The notes: a model not told the origin generated them from the letters alone. Positions 49,314 to 58,079 are shown, numbered from the stretch's first letter. The stretch: DNA of 64,000 nt from Lateolabrax maculatus (GCA_031216445.1 CM062207.1:3166501-3230500); one strand, 5' to 3'. Made by a program: numbers and translations.

Positions 49314-49549
49314 ATTGCCCTGACCTTCCTCCTCTTGCGGTGGATGTCTCCGATGCTGTTGGCCAGCGAGTTGGGTCCCAGCAGCGTGGCGGTGCTCTGA
49401 GGCCAGTCCACCGTCACCAGCGTGTGCTCGCCCATCAGCACCTTGCGCACATTCTCGGCGCCCGTCACCCGGATCAGGGGGCGGCCCAGCAGGTGGGTCT
49501 TGAACACGTTGCCGTACTTCTGCCTCCGCGACGCGTGGAAGCCCGAACC
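36607..49549 (-). CDS. cyp26b1: cyp26b1, retinoic acid hydroxylase (cytochrome P450 26B1), 5'-partial, six coding exons
   Basis: Cyp26b1 is an ER-membrane P450 that hydroxylates all-trans retinoic acid to polar 4- and 18-hydroxy products and so sets local RA levels in hindbrain, fin or limb, skeleton and germ line (family knowledge). The coding segments are 49325-49549, 39979-40097, 39545-39701, 39209-39364, 37203-37487 and 36607-36999, all joined by GT-AG introns. They add up to 444 residues. With the usual 68-residue first exon this gives 512, the length I recall for vertebrate CYP26B1. Seen: I-helix Thr pair (about residues 300-301), ExxR (360-363), DPDRF (413-417), heme loop [10 protein letters not shown] with Cys 441, and the C-terminus LLGATV. 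Subtype 26B1, rather than 26A1 or 26C1, is supported by [33 protein letters not shown] and [10 protein letters not shown]. The first coding exon is absent from the window. No frameshift or premature stop is seen. Confidence 0.96.
37000..37202 (-). other. cyp26b1 intron 6 (203 bp)
   Basis: A short intron bounded by GTGAGT and CTCCAG. No repeat or other motif stands out. Confidence 0.93.
37203..37487 (-). CDS. cyp26b1: cyp26b1 coding exon 6 (residues about 288-382): I helix and ExxR
   Basis: This exon has 285 bases, 95 codons, phase 0. It starts [19 protein letters not shown], the oxygen-activating I helix with its Thr pair at about 300-301, after acceptor CCCGCAG. It continues through the J and K helices (VIKEVLRLF, ExxR at 360-363) to TFELD before the strong donor GTGAGT. 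The loop after the K helix reads FTPVSGAYR, where I recall SGGYR or a close variant in other CYP26 proteins, so residue 371 (Ala) is a possible substitution in SRS5. Confidence 0.96.
37517..37620 (+). repeat. interspersed repeat relic (GGTTCCCAAACCTTTTGACT type) in intron 5
   Basis: GGTTCCCAAACCTTTTGACT then TGTGATGAGCAATGCC is a decayed member of the CAGTGGTTCCCAACcTTTTTGG-type repeats also seen at 50928-51060. Confidence 0.45.
38560..38621. repeat. compound (TA)n(TG)n microsatellite in intron 5
   Basis: TATATATACATATATATATA is followed by about 10 TG units. Confidence 0.9.
39209..39364 (-). CDS. cyp26b1: cyp26b1 coding exon 5 (residues about 236-287)
   Basis: This exon has 156 bases, 52 codons, phase 0 at both ends. 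It starts [20 protein letters not shown] after acceptor TTTGCAG and ends [12 protein letters not shown] before donor GTAGCC. It covers the G-H helix region. Intron 5 downstream is 1721 bp. Confidence 0.94.
39365..39978 (-). other. cyp26b1 introns 3 and 4 (277 bp and 180 bp), flanking exon 4
   Basis: Intron 4 (39365-39544) and intron 3 (39702-39978) are compact, with canonical GT-AG ends and no repeats. The tight packing of exons 3-5 contrasts with the 9.2-kb intron 2 and the >14-kb intron 1. Confidence 0.92.
39545..39701 (-). CDS. cyp26b1: cyp26b1 coding exon 4 (residues about 183-235)
   Basis: This exon has 157 bases: one base completing the split Arg codon, then 52 codons from [17 protein letters not shown] to [12 protein letters not shown]. 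Acceptor is GCCACAG and donor GTATGT. It covers the D-E-F helix region, including the F-G loop entrance ([13 protein letters not shown]), which is strongly conserved in CYP26 enzymes. Intron 4 downstream is 180 bp. Confidence 0.95.
39979..40097 (-). CDS. cyp26b1: cyp26b1 coding exon 3 (residues about 144-182 plus 2 nt)
   Basis: This exon has 119 bases: 39 codons plus two bases of a split Arg codon (AG|G). It starts [19 protein letters not shown] after acceptor CCCCAG and ends ...EPINVY before donor GTACAG. It corresponds to the C helix and C-D region. The phase matches the next exon exactly (AG + G gives Arg). Intron 2 upstream is 9227 bp and intron 3 downstream is 277 bp. Confidence 0.95.
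40388..40640 (+). repeat. teleost interspersed repeat with two internal subunits, in intron 2 near exon 3
   Basis: Two related subunits read CTATTGGATGGATTGCCATG (about 40404) and TTATTGGATGGATTGCCATT (about 40531). Between and after them are CCACCATGAGGTTCACATTT and TTGGTGATCCTCTGACTTTT. I recognise it as a very common teleost repeat. Confidence 0.7.
42240..42316 (-). repeat. possible tRNA-like SINE fragment
   Basis: The minus strand carries GTGGCTGAAACATCGACC and, about 35 nt later, GGGCTCAAATCCC, resembling A and B boxes. No tail is recognised, so this may be chance. Confidence 0.3.
43554..43852. repeat. microsatellite cluster: (CA)n, (GT)n, (GGT)n
   Basis: (CA) at 43554-43585, (GT) at 43643-43665 and (GGT) at 43830-43852, the last running into a G-rich stretch. 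Confidence 0.9.
44700..44890 (+). repeat. teleost interspersed repeat (AAGTAACTAATTACATTTAC type)
   Basis: AAGTAACTAATTACATTTAC, then AACTCCACTACATTTCAGAG and TTTTTTACTCCACTATGTTT, is highly characteristic of a repeat I know from many fish genomes. Weaker related sequence (GTATTTCCACTT) lies at about 44550. Confidence 0.7.
45119..45131 (-). promoter_or_regulatory. CTCF-like motif CCAGTAGAGGGCA in intron 2
   Basis: The minus strand matches the CTCF core CCASYAGRKGGC at all core positions. CTCF binds such sites as an insulator or loop anchor (established). Similar CCCTCTACTGG strings also occur in vertebrate repeats, so occupancy is uncertain. Confidence 0.35.
46211..46264. repeat. 10-bp tandem repeat, 5.4 units
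   Basis: Units in exact 10-bp register: CCTTGGCTGG, CCTTGGCCGG, CCCTGGCTGG, CCCTGTTTGG, CCCTGATTGG, CCTG. The units repeat TTGGC-type NFI half-sites once per helical turn. Confidence 0.9.
46415..46651. repeat. two (CA)n microsatellites in intron 2
   Basis: (CA)25 at 46415-46465 and a CA tract at 46617-46651 preceded by imperfect CA repeats. Confidence 0.95.
47285..47297 (+). promoter_or_regulatory. perfect DR1 nuclear-receptor element (AGGTCA g AGGTCA) in intron 2
   Basis: Two exact consensus half-sites are separated by one base. DR1 elements are bound by RXR homodimers, RAR-RXR, PPAR-RXR, HNF4 and COUP-TF (established). It lies about 2 kb into intron 2 from exon 2, next to a fairly GC-rich, non-repetitive stretch (47530-47720). 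Function is inferred only. Confidence 0.55.
47469..47523. repeat. interrupted (GT)n microsatellite
   Basis: GT units broken by CT and GA, about 150 bp beyond the DR1 site. Confidence 0.9.
47530..47720. promoter_or_regulatory. candidate non-coding regulatory block next to the DR1 site
   Basis: A complex, GC-rich stretch between microsatellites. It contains CTTTGTG (TCF/Sox-like), a TAATCA homeodomain-like motif, GGGTCA and AGGTTA half-sites within 20 bp, and TGACCCC. It has no open frame of note. The call as an enhancer is inference; conservation is untested. Confidence 0.25.
47854..48371. repeat. (GT)n microsatellites and a purine-rich stretch
   Basis: (GT) at 47854-47877, a GA-rich stretch at 47960-48080, (TG) at 48257-48290 and (GT) at 48350-48371. 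Confidence 0.9.
49271..49310. repeat. (GT)20 microsatellite, (CA)20 on the transcript, 14 nt from the exon 2 donor
   Basis: The pure tract occupies intron positions +15 to +54 of cyp26b1 intron 2. A further short, interrupted GT run lies at 49239-49262. Confidence 0.95.
49325..49549 (-). CDS. cyp26b1: cyp26b1 coding exon 2 (residues about 69-143)
   Basis: This exon has 225 bases, 75 codons, phase 0 at both ends. It starts at [10 protein letters not shown] after the acceptor ...CCAG and ends at GDIHRKRRK before the donor GTCAGG. It covers the beta-1 strands ([12 protein letters not shown]), the A/B helices and the B-C loop (SRS1 region, [20 protein letters not shown]), which lines the substrate pocket in P450s. 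The donor is followed after only 14 intronic bases by a pure (CA)20 tract on the transcribed strand. The exon is strongly GC-rich compared with its flanks. Confidence 0.96.
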
Positions 49550-50927
49550 CTGGACAGAAGGACAGAGACGGGACACGCAGATCAATCTTAGAGCTCTACG
49601 GATTTTAGCAAAAACACAAAACTCATGGACTCTGATGTCCTGAAAACACGGGGTTGAGTAACATTTGACCATTCACTGTAATTCATACTGCATAATCACT
49701 TCATAAAGATTTCCATTTCAAAAGAAGGTAGGGACTCGTAAAACTTGAAAAAGCCTGAAGAAAGTGAGAGAAAAAGATATGGCAGATTTAAAGTTCAGGC
49801 AGAGAGGCTGTTGAGGAAATGATGTGAACTTTTGCTGAAAGGTGGAATTTCCCTTTACCAGCAGAGGCGTATGGCAGAAGGTGTGAGAGGACATTATTTG
49901 GAGGAAATCCCCAAACACTCCACCCTGTTTAGCTGAAAAACACTTCCTGTGCCTTCAGTTGATGGAGATCCCCCTCATCTCCTACTTCTGATTGTCTGTA
50001 GTTTTTTCATTGTCATTCTTTTTCTCCACTCTTTCCTGCTCAGTTTGACTTGAAGAAAATCAGAATGAAAATATGATAAATTTGATAACAAACACTCTTT
50101 TTTTACCGTAAAAAGTGCCTTTTATTTAGGCCAGATGAAGTCGGAAAGCTGATGTATTGACAACATGAAGATACATATATGCCATCACATGCTTGCATAT
50201 GTTTTAAAAGCCTTTTAAGGAAGCTTTGTACAGTTGCGACACTCATCCTTATCCCCAACGTCATCATCATCCTCATCCTCCTTACCATCATCATCATCAC
50301 TGACAAAATGACAAAATGATGCTGCTGGCAAACCAGACAAAAAACCTTTCAAGCTGAAACTCTGCAGCGATTCTTACGACTGATTTTTACGCTCGCTATT
50401 AATTTAAGCAGCCTTTAGGATCTGACCTTCACTCCGGCTTTGATCTTCACCTCTAAAAGCTCTCAGTAAGTTTTCTTTTTCTCTCTGTGGTTTGGGGCCC
50501 AAATAGAGCAATTTCTGGTGAGTCTCCACATGCAAAAAGTTACTGATGTTTCCATCATCTCGGCTCCCAGAGCAAAAGTAAACTTATATACACAGAGACT
50601 GCAGATGTTTAAGAAGCCCGTATACACCAGGTTAATTCAATGAAAGCTGATTTAGGATGCCTTTAGGAAATTCAGCTTAAACATCAACGAATGAATAGTT
50701 GAGGTCAAAGGTTCTCAAAACATTACAGTACGTGATATTTCTCATCCAGATGGACCAGAATGAAGGAATGTAAAAAGATCTTGAAGTGGTTCCTCGAGGA
50801 TTTGATCAGTTTCAGCCTTTTTAGCTGTTGTCTTTTCAAATATTGTTCAGTACTTTTGATGCATATCTACTACTGACAGATTTAATGGACACATACATGT
50901 ACTTTAACCCCTTTAATCTTCATCAGT

Positions 50928-51290
50928 GGTTCCCAACATTTCTTTGGCTTTTGACTGCAACCCCTTCAGGACCTGGGTTTTCTTAAATTAGGCTTTAACA
51001 ACTTTAATAAGGGCAGTAACCAACATTTTATTTTATTTTATAAATTTTTTTTGCCATTCTTAACTCTCAACCTGAATCTACAGTTAATCCAAAGAAGAAG
51101 ACGCCAAAACTGACAGCTGATATGGAGGAACTGCAGCACAGAAACACCACAGCAACGAGCGTTTAGAGGCAGACGCTACAACTGGCTTCTAATGCTTCGA
51201 AAGTTTCACATAAGATACAGAAAACTTCTTGGCCCCTTTTTCCACACTGGGACCCACCAGAGGAAGCCCATTTCGGGCCCCTGCCCCACG
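50928..51290 (+). repeat. interspersed repeat relic (CAGTGGTTCCCAACATTTCT type) in intron 1
   Basis: CAGTGGTTCCCAACATTTCT and TTTGACTGCAACCCC at the left, and CCACACTGGGACCCACC with GGTTTGAGCAGCC at the right, suggest a decayed element whose left end matches 37517-37620. Confidence 0.5.
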
Positions 51291-51352
51291 GTTTGAGCAG
51301 CCCGGCTGTCAGTAAGCCCCCAGAGGACCAGAGCTGGAGTCAGTTAGCGAGC

Positions 51353-51398
51353 TGACCTGGGTTCAGCTTTGACGCTGACCTCTAAACGGTCCGGGTCA
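51353..51398. promoter_or_regulatory. cluster of nuclear-receptor half-sites in intron 1
   Basis: Within 46 bp are TGACCT (51353), GGTTCA (51360), TGACGC then TGACCT back to back (51370-51381) and GGGTCA (51393). Several half-sites match RAR/RXR-type sequences, but no pair has the DR5 or DR2 spacing typical of strong RAREs. Confidence 0.25.
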
Positions 51399-51489
51399 CG
51401 GCAGAGCGAGAGGGAGCCGACCCCAGAACTGTAAATGGGCTGTTTGAGTGAAAAGAATATATATCAGCCCGAGGGGCAGCTTACTGTGT

Positions 51490-51758
51490 TACACACACAC
51501 ACACACACACATGAGCTCACAAACCTACACACACTTGCAGACAAACACATCATTCACACACACTTCCAGACACACGCATACAGTAAAAACACACGTGCAC
51601 TGGACGCATGCTCTAAAATCATAAAATTCAACCAAAAAAAGAGAAAAAAAACAGGCAAAGCAAACAAACACGCAGAGGCCTAACTGCAAATTGCCGTGAC
51701 AACACTAACTGGTTTGACCCCAGTTTACTCCTGGGGAAAGAGATATGTACGACTGTAA

Positions 51759-51795
<37 letters not shown>

Positions 51796-51947
51796 GTGAC
51801 GTGTAAACATACGCGCCAAAGAAGCAGTACTATGAGGTGCTGTGAAACCGTTTGGTCCCAAATTTATGTAAGAGAGAGAAAAAATTAAAAATGATGTAGA
51901 TAAGAGTGAATGTTTCTCTTTCTTTTAATCTGATGGGAATTTACATT

Positions 51948-51980
<33 letters not shown>

Positions 51981-52138
51981 ATAAAGAGAGAGAAAGAACT
52001 TCTGAGTGTATGAAGCACAAGTTTACGTGTGTGTTCAAGGACTAATTTTAGCAGGTAGTTTGTTTCCTTTGTGAGACACACCTCTCACAGCAGTAGTGTG
52101 TGTGTGTGTGTGTGTGTGTGGGTGTGTGTGCGTGCGTG
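51490..52138. repeat. microsatellite cluster (CA)n, (CA)n, (GT)n, (GT)n
   Basis: CA tracts at 51490-51511 and 51760-51793; GT tracts at 51950-51978 and 52096-52138. Confidence 0.95.
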
Positions 52139-52495
52139 GTTTACGGTGTAATTTGTGGCGCGGAGTCCTGCAGTGAAGCCTTGATACGTTTAATACAATC
52201 AAATCCAAAACCGCTTCGGCCGCCAAGAACTTGTTAAAACGGAGGAAACACAAAACTAACTAACCTGCCCAGTTGCTGCACAACTGAATGAAAGAATCAA
52301 CTTAAATATGGAGAGAAATTGTAGATTTGGTGCTGGAACTATTGGACGTTCATGTTTAGTCACATCTGTTACCATTTTCTTCTTATCTTTATCACTTTTT
52401 TCTTCTATGGATGTACCCAGAATAATGGAAGCACGTCATTAATCCATTAAAAAGTCATATACTCTGAAGTAAACACTGCTGCAACGGTCGACCAC

Positions 52496-53083
52496 ATGCT
52501 GCATTTTCTATATTTCGCTCATATTTGTGTCCAGCCCAGTATCCAGTTAGAATTACGTTCAAATTGGACGATTCTGCACTTCATACAATTTACGTATAAT
52601 ATCCATAGTAACCATAGTTTTCCCCAACCGTTACCATGCCATAGTTCCCATGCAGGTATTGTAGAAAGTATTAATTTTAAAAACACGATTGATGAAAAAA
52701 AACGTTGCAATCCAGGCTTTTGCAGAATTGTTCGACCTTCTTCCTCTTTGTTGGTGCAGTTTGCATGTTATCACGACCTACCAGGATCTTCTACCTGTCG
52801 TATTAAATCGTTTCTCGCAGGGTTTTTTTTAGGCTTTATTCACACAAAGACTGATTGCTTTTCAACCCCACGTGTTTCAGCGGACAGGTGTGACCCGACT
52901 GCGTTTTTCTTTGTCGCAGAAAGCTCGTTACACAGTGCAAAATATGCGTCAAAACCACCATCAAAGACACACAAGACGTCTGCAGCCTCGCCCACCGTTT
53001 CATTTCGCTGGGAGCTCATCTCTTTCTCCCCTTCTTGCGACGCACCTCACATCTTAACGTCTCTCTGTGTGAACTCGGCCTAA
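52496..53083. other. possible DNA-transposon relic with a fortuitous 195-codon frame
   Basis: The plus strand is open from 52496 to 53083, but the product shows no recognisable domain and has no coding-like composition. The right end, read on the minus strand, has GAGTTCACACAGAGAGACG and GTGCGTCGCAAG, reminiscent of ends of fish DNA-transposon derivatives. The identity is uncertain. Confidence 0.25.
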
Positions 53084-53629
53084 ATTGAGCACAGATGCTT
53101 CGGCCTCTTTGCAGCTCTGTTAGTTGTTTCGTGTTGCTTTGAAAACTCTGATTGCCAGACTGCTTTTATAGATGAAAAATGCTGCTAATTAGCATTCGGC
53201 CCAACACGCCCCACCTCTGTGGCTGTGTTTGTCATTGCGCTTAAGCTACTTCAGATGTTAAGGCCTTTTCATGAGGTGTTGACGTTATTAGATCTACACC
53301 GTGGATTTTGGAGATTTGCTTCTGAGTTTTTCTCTAAAGCTTTGCTCAGTACGCACCTTTTCTTACTGCTGCATTGCATTCTTTGATTTTGAGGGATTGA
53401 CCCCGATACTGGACATTTGAAACCGATGAAAGTTGATGGCAGAAAATGTTTCAGCAACCCAAAACATCACCGAAACAGCCACCTGAGTGTATTTTTACAG
53501 AAACATTCATTCTTTTATCCCTCATTCCTTCATCTTTGCAGATTTTGGTCTTTCGACCTGTCTGGGCACAAACTGTTGACCTGAACTGTTTTCACAGCTC
53601 CTGTACACTTCCTCTTTTTACTGTGGCAT

Positions 53630-53630
<1 letters not shown>

Positions 53631-53676
<46 letters not shown>

Positions 53677-53803
53677 AGGTCGCCGGCTGGCCTCTGGAGC
53701 CCTCGGGGTGTGTGTGCGTGTAAGAGTGGGGTTGTTTTCCAGGCTACATTTTGCTGCCACATGGATGTAGAGTGGTTTAGTATGTCTGCCTGGCAGGCCT
53801 GCT

Positions 53804-53843
<40 letters not shown>

Positions 53844-54263
53844 CCAATTCGAAGGGAGTTCCTCAGGCAGCCAGACAAGGCTCCCTTTCACACTCCAAGA
53901 TACAGCATCAGATTGGGCCGATTATGTACTTTTTGTGGTGTGTGTGTGTGTGTGTGTGTGTGTGTTAGTGTGTGCGCGTGCGTGCAGCGACGTGCATTAT
54001 GTGTGTATCTCTTCATACGTTTTCTCTTTCCATTTTCTGTATTTTCTGTTCACACACTCGATTTGGCAGGACACTGAAGGTTTTCATCTGTCTTATTCCC
54101 CAGAACAAAATGGGGAAAAAATTGTGCGTAAAACAAAAAAGTTACACTAAAATAATCTGTGTGTGTGTGTGTGTGTGTGTGTGCCAGGGGTGTGGTCTGG
54201 ATGACATTTAGCGTAAAAGGTGAGAAGTGTAACCCCCCCCCACCCCCCTCTCTAAAAGCTGGC

Positions 54264-54308
<45 letters not shown>

Positions 54309-54389
54309 TGAGAAAGCATGGAAAAGTTGTGATGTAATGACGCCACACTTCTCCTGCAGGAGAACACGTACAAAACCGCACATGGGATC

Positions 54390-54428
<39 letters not shown>

Positions 54429-54454
54429 AAACACACACACACACACACACGCAT

Positions 54455-54485
<31 letters not shown>

Positions 54486-54486
54486 T
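53631..54486. repeat. dense microsatellite cluster in intron 1
   Basis: (CA) 53631-53675, (CA) 53805-53841, (GT) 53939-53965, (GT) 54160-54183, (CA) 54266-54303 and compound CA 54393-54486. Several CA and GT tracts are inverted relative to each other. Confidence 0.95.
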
Positions 54487-56189
54487 ACTTACACAAGTCG
54501 TAGACGTCGCCGCGGAGACGCAGGCGTCACAGCTTCACACTGATTGCGCAGGCTGAACACACACTTTCCCTCCAAACTACTATGAGTCGAAGGAGCCTTC
54601 ACTGTAAACACTCGCTTAGTTTCGCAAAAAAAAAAAAAAACCCAGAAACCAAAATTGCTACCACAACATTACGGCTGATTTTACCGCCGAGGTCACAGGC
54701 AACAAACTCTGATGTGAGCTGAAAACCATAAAGAGGTTTCTCTTAATGATGGCATAAAGTTTTAAAGCTTTCTTTTTTTTTTTTGTGGATGTGTTGCCTA
54801 GGAACTAAGACAAGCACAAGCCGGCTGTGGAGGCAGAAAACACGATGTGTGCATGTGTAAGTAAATGTATAAATAGTTGTAAATGTGAATAATCTTTGAA
54901 CAAAGATCAATTTTGTGTTTGTTTTTTTGCAATCCACTTAGATGCAGAACTTACTGTAAATCTAAAGCCATTGTTCCACCTTGGCTTGTGTAGAAACTGA
55001 ATTTCACAGCTGCAATTTACTGCAAAGATGTCTGCAAATTAGACGCCTCATGAAACAGTTTGAACTTCCTGCAACAGCCAGTCAAAATGCTCACGTCCTC
55101 TAATTTCACTTTCTTTTGGGTTCTATTATAAGCACAAACAAAACAAAAGCAGCCACCATGATCTGTTTTTCTCTCGATTTGTGAAAGTGACATTAACTTT
55201 AAACAACGCTATTTTATTTAATTCCATTTTGAATATTCCTGTATATTCAATTAAGTTGCCAGCAGTCATTAGGTGGAGTAAACATGACTGTTAATGACTT
55301 GATTGTTGGGAAATGTAAGATTTGATAAAAATAATTACTTTTTTCCTGGATGTTTTGTCCAAAGTAAAGTTATATTTACTTAAACGACAACGTAAGAGTT
55401 GCATGTACTTTCACAGTAACCTGCTTCATCAGCAGCTGCTACATTCTTCATTCAACAAACACAACAAAGTTTCCAACTTCGTACCTTCTCACTCCTTCGC
55501 ATTCTTGTGTGTCGTAACCGCACACGATGACTCTTCTTTGTCGCAGCCAGCAAATGCACAAAGTAAGTTCTCCCGACTTTGTAAAAATGGTCAGTCTTTC
55601 TTTTTCCATCTGTGCCGCCCAAAACGCCCTGTTCACTTTAAAGTAAAAATAAAAAGCGGCACCGGCAGGTTGAGAACAGCGAACGCCTCTTCAAAGTGGA
55701 CCCAGAGGCGTCATCGGGTATAAAATACAGCACAGAGCTGCAGGTTAAGGTTTAGGCTCAGAGTTAAAGTTAAATTAAGGTCAGAATAAGGGTAAAATGA
55801 AGGTTATGTCAGGGTTAAAGGTTAAGCACACACCAATGAGGGTCAGAGGTAGTGTTTAATAACGAAGTAAGGGAATATCCCCAAAGTATAGTGCTTTCAA
55901 CTTTCTGTGTGTCTACAGTCTGGACAGGGCCGTTCTTGTAACCAGCGATGTCAGCTTCTACAGAGTCCCTTTTATATTTAGATTTATCAGATATTTTACA
56001 AGAACCTCAATAAAGTAAGGGTGGGGGGGGGGGGGTTCACTGAGGATTTTCCACACACGCCATCCAAACACTCACTCACACACACACTCAAAATGTCCGA
56101 CAAACGCCACCGTGATCACAGAAAATCTCATAAAATCTCCCTGTCTCCCTTGTTCTCTCTCGCTCTCTCTACAAACACACACTCCTCTC

Positions 56190-56310
56190 ACACACACGCT
56201 GTCCGAGCAGGGCGAGCTAACGCGCCGGGCCGGCCGGCCGGGCTAAAAATACCCCCGTCTGTTCTGTTGGGGTTGGCCTGGGGGCGAACCTGGGCCCGGG
56301 CTTATAAATG
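56190..56310. promoter_or_regulatory. CpG-rich block in intron 1 with CTAAAAATA and TATAAAT motifs
   Basis: At 56203-56245 CpGs are dense (CGCGCCGGGCCGGCCGGCCG), followed by GGCTAAAAATACCCCC (MEF2-like, nine of ten positions) and, at 56303-56309, TATAAAT. Just beyond (56341-56400) lie TTTATTAGG (Hox/Cdx-like), TAATTA and TGTTTAC (forkhead-like). It could be an alternative promoter or an enhancer; no transcript evidence is available. Confidence 0.35.
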
Positions 56311-56416
56311 TCCTCTTTGTAGCGCAGTGGAAATGTCCAACAAATGACTCTTTTATTAGGGCAAGACAAAAAAACACAGCTAATTATGTTTACTCAGATC
56401 AACGCGGCGGCTCAAC

Positions 56417-56419
<3 letters not shown>

Positions 56420-56448
<29 letters not shown>

Positions 56449-56469
56449 CGGCTAGCCGTGGGGACAGCG

Positions 56470-56509
<40 letters not shown>
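56420..56509. repeat. opposed (CA)14 and (GT)18 with a palindromic spacer
   Basis: CA at 56420-56448 and GT at 56473-56509 are reverse complements about 24 bp apart. The spacer starts with the perfect palindrome CGGCTAGCCG (56449-56458). The arms could extrude a hairpin of nearly 30 bp. Confidence 0.9.
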
Positions 56510-56510
<1 letters not shown>

Positions 56511-57968
56511 AGTGGCGGAGAAAGTGTACATTTGGAGACGTTATAAAACAGAAATATTAGGGTGAGACTTAGACGGAGCAGTGAGGGCTTTTTTCTAGAA
56601 AAGAGGGAGAAACCGAGGCTGATGGGAAAACAGTGGCAGGAAATGCACGACAGCAAAACAAAATAGGGAACAAAGAGTGTTTTACTGGCTGAGACGCACG
56701 TGTCCTGCTGATTCTTTGCCTGAAAAAGGAAAAGAGAGCCTCGAGTTTGACTGCAAAAAGAAGCCGAGTGGGTGAAATGAAGCGAGCAGAGAGTGAGTGA
56801 GTTTGGATTTTTATTTTTATTTATTTTTTTTTGTGGTTGAAGTTTTCAACCATTAAAGTGTGAAATGTGTTGTCGTCCTGCGGTTGACGTTCTTTTCATT
56901 GCGTACGTAAAGGTTCAGGGGACGCACTGGCAAACTGTGATGACATCAGTCCTGTTCCTGCTTAATGTAAGCTGCTTTGGTCAAAAGCGTCTGGAAAATG
57001 AATGTATTGTACAATATATTCTGCGTATGCATCAACTGCATGACGCATGTGGATTTAAGCAGTTTATCTGTGAGTCAGTGTTGCAGTATAACCCACTTGA
57101 AAATATCCTCTAAATTCCAATCTGGGTCTTGTTCTTATAGTTTTGGATCCATCACTGCAATGCTTCTTTTAACTCAAACTCAAAAAATATTCCGAAAACG
57201 GTCAAAATTGTCTTTTGTAAATTCCACTACGGTTGTCTGTTGCATTGCAAATCCACCTTCAGTTGTATTTATGTTTTTACGATGGGTCACTTTCACCACA
57301 GCTCTGTGTACTTACACGAGAAAATCTTTGGCAGTGGGTTAGTATCAAGTGCCCTCTGTAGTTACTTGAATCCAAATGTAATAAATCAGACAAATTCAAG
57401 GGAAGAGATGCAGAGTTGCTGAGCGGTTCTCTCCTCTAACTGCAGGTGTTCGCCGTGTGCTCAGGTGCAACTTTCAACACGGGAAAGGCAACGAGGCAGC
57501 GCGAGCCGACGCATCAGTCGACCTTCGTCAGCTTGGTGTGACGGCGACGGAGGGATCAGGTCAGTCAAATGTTATCAGTAGCGACAAAAAAAGAAAAAGT
57601 GAATTGAAAAAGAACAAATGATTTGTTGAAGAGTGATAACGGCAAAGAAAAGCGCGACTCCCACAGAAGCTCAAAATGTGACAGAAAAGAGAAGCGAGGA
57701 GCCACAATCTTGCCCACACTTCTTGAGTGACGGGGGATCTTTTTGGGGAAACGGTGCGGAAACACAAAGGTGCTGCCAAAATGTGTCAAAGTTTTTCTCT
57801 CGGGGCTAAAATAGAGGTTAGAAATGAAAAGCAAAAAAAAAGGCAGCAGCAGAGAAGGACGAGAGGGAGGAAACGAGGTCAAAGGCTGTGAGGGAATTCC
57901 TTCTTTCTTTTCAGCCGTCAATCATTCAGCCGGTGCCAGAGATACCAAGGAACCAGTGTGTGAGTTTC

Positions 57969-57971
<3 letters not shown>

Positions 57972-58010
<39 letters not shown>
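57972..58010. repeat. (TG)n microsatellite
   Basis: A pure TG tract of 39 bp. Confidence 0.95.
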
Positions 58011-58012
<2 letters not shown>

Positions 58013-58079
58013 AATGTACGATAGGTCCTCGACTTGACAATGAACCCCGTCCCTCTGCGGTCACGCCACCACATCAGCG

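Larger units (their letters stand above)
40098..49324 (-). other. cyp26b1 intron 2 (9227 bp)
   Basis: The donor at the exon 2 end is GTCAGG and the acceptor is CTCCCCAG. Contents from low to high coordinate: a teleost repeat (40388-40640), a possible tRNA-like SINE fragment (42240-42316), microsatellites at 43554-43665 and 43830-43852, an interspersed repeat (44700-44890), a 10-bp tandem repeat (46211-46264), CA/GT tracts (46415-46651, 47469-47523, 47854-47877, 48257-48371) and a perfect DR1 element (47285-47297). No exon-like ORF resembling a known protein is seen. Confidence 0.85.

Noticed and set aside
48926..49591. 221-codon plus-strand frame opposite exon 2
   Set aside because: It is the antisense shadow of cyp26b1 exon 2 plus a (GT)n run.
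50702..50715. DR1-like AGGTCAAAGGTTC
   Set aside because: The second half-site has only four of six matches. Too weak next to the perfect DR1 at 47285.
51255..51300. Minus-strand GAAATGGGCTTCC considered as the MGFP motif of cyp26b1 exon 1
   Set aside because: The following residues do not match the ETxHW motif and there is no donor in phase. It falls in an interspersed repeat relic.
52496..53083. 195-codon open frame, plus strand
   Set aside because: No recognisable domain, no codon bias, lies inside a cyp26b1 intron and overlaps sequence resembling a transposon end. Treated as fortuitous.
54050..54496. 148-codon minus-strand Cys-Val rich frame
   Set aside because: Pure translation of GT repeats.
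55740..55850. Telomere-like GGTTAAGG repeats
   Set aside because: Irregular and short. This kind of degenerate GGTTA-rich DNA is common in fish repeats and is not a TTAGGG array.
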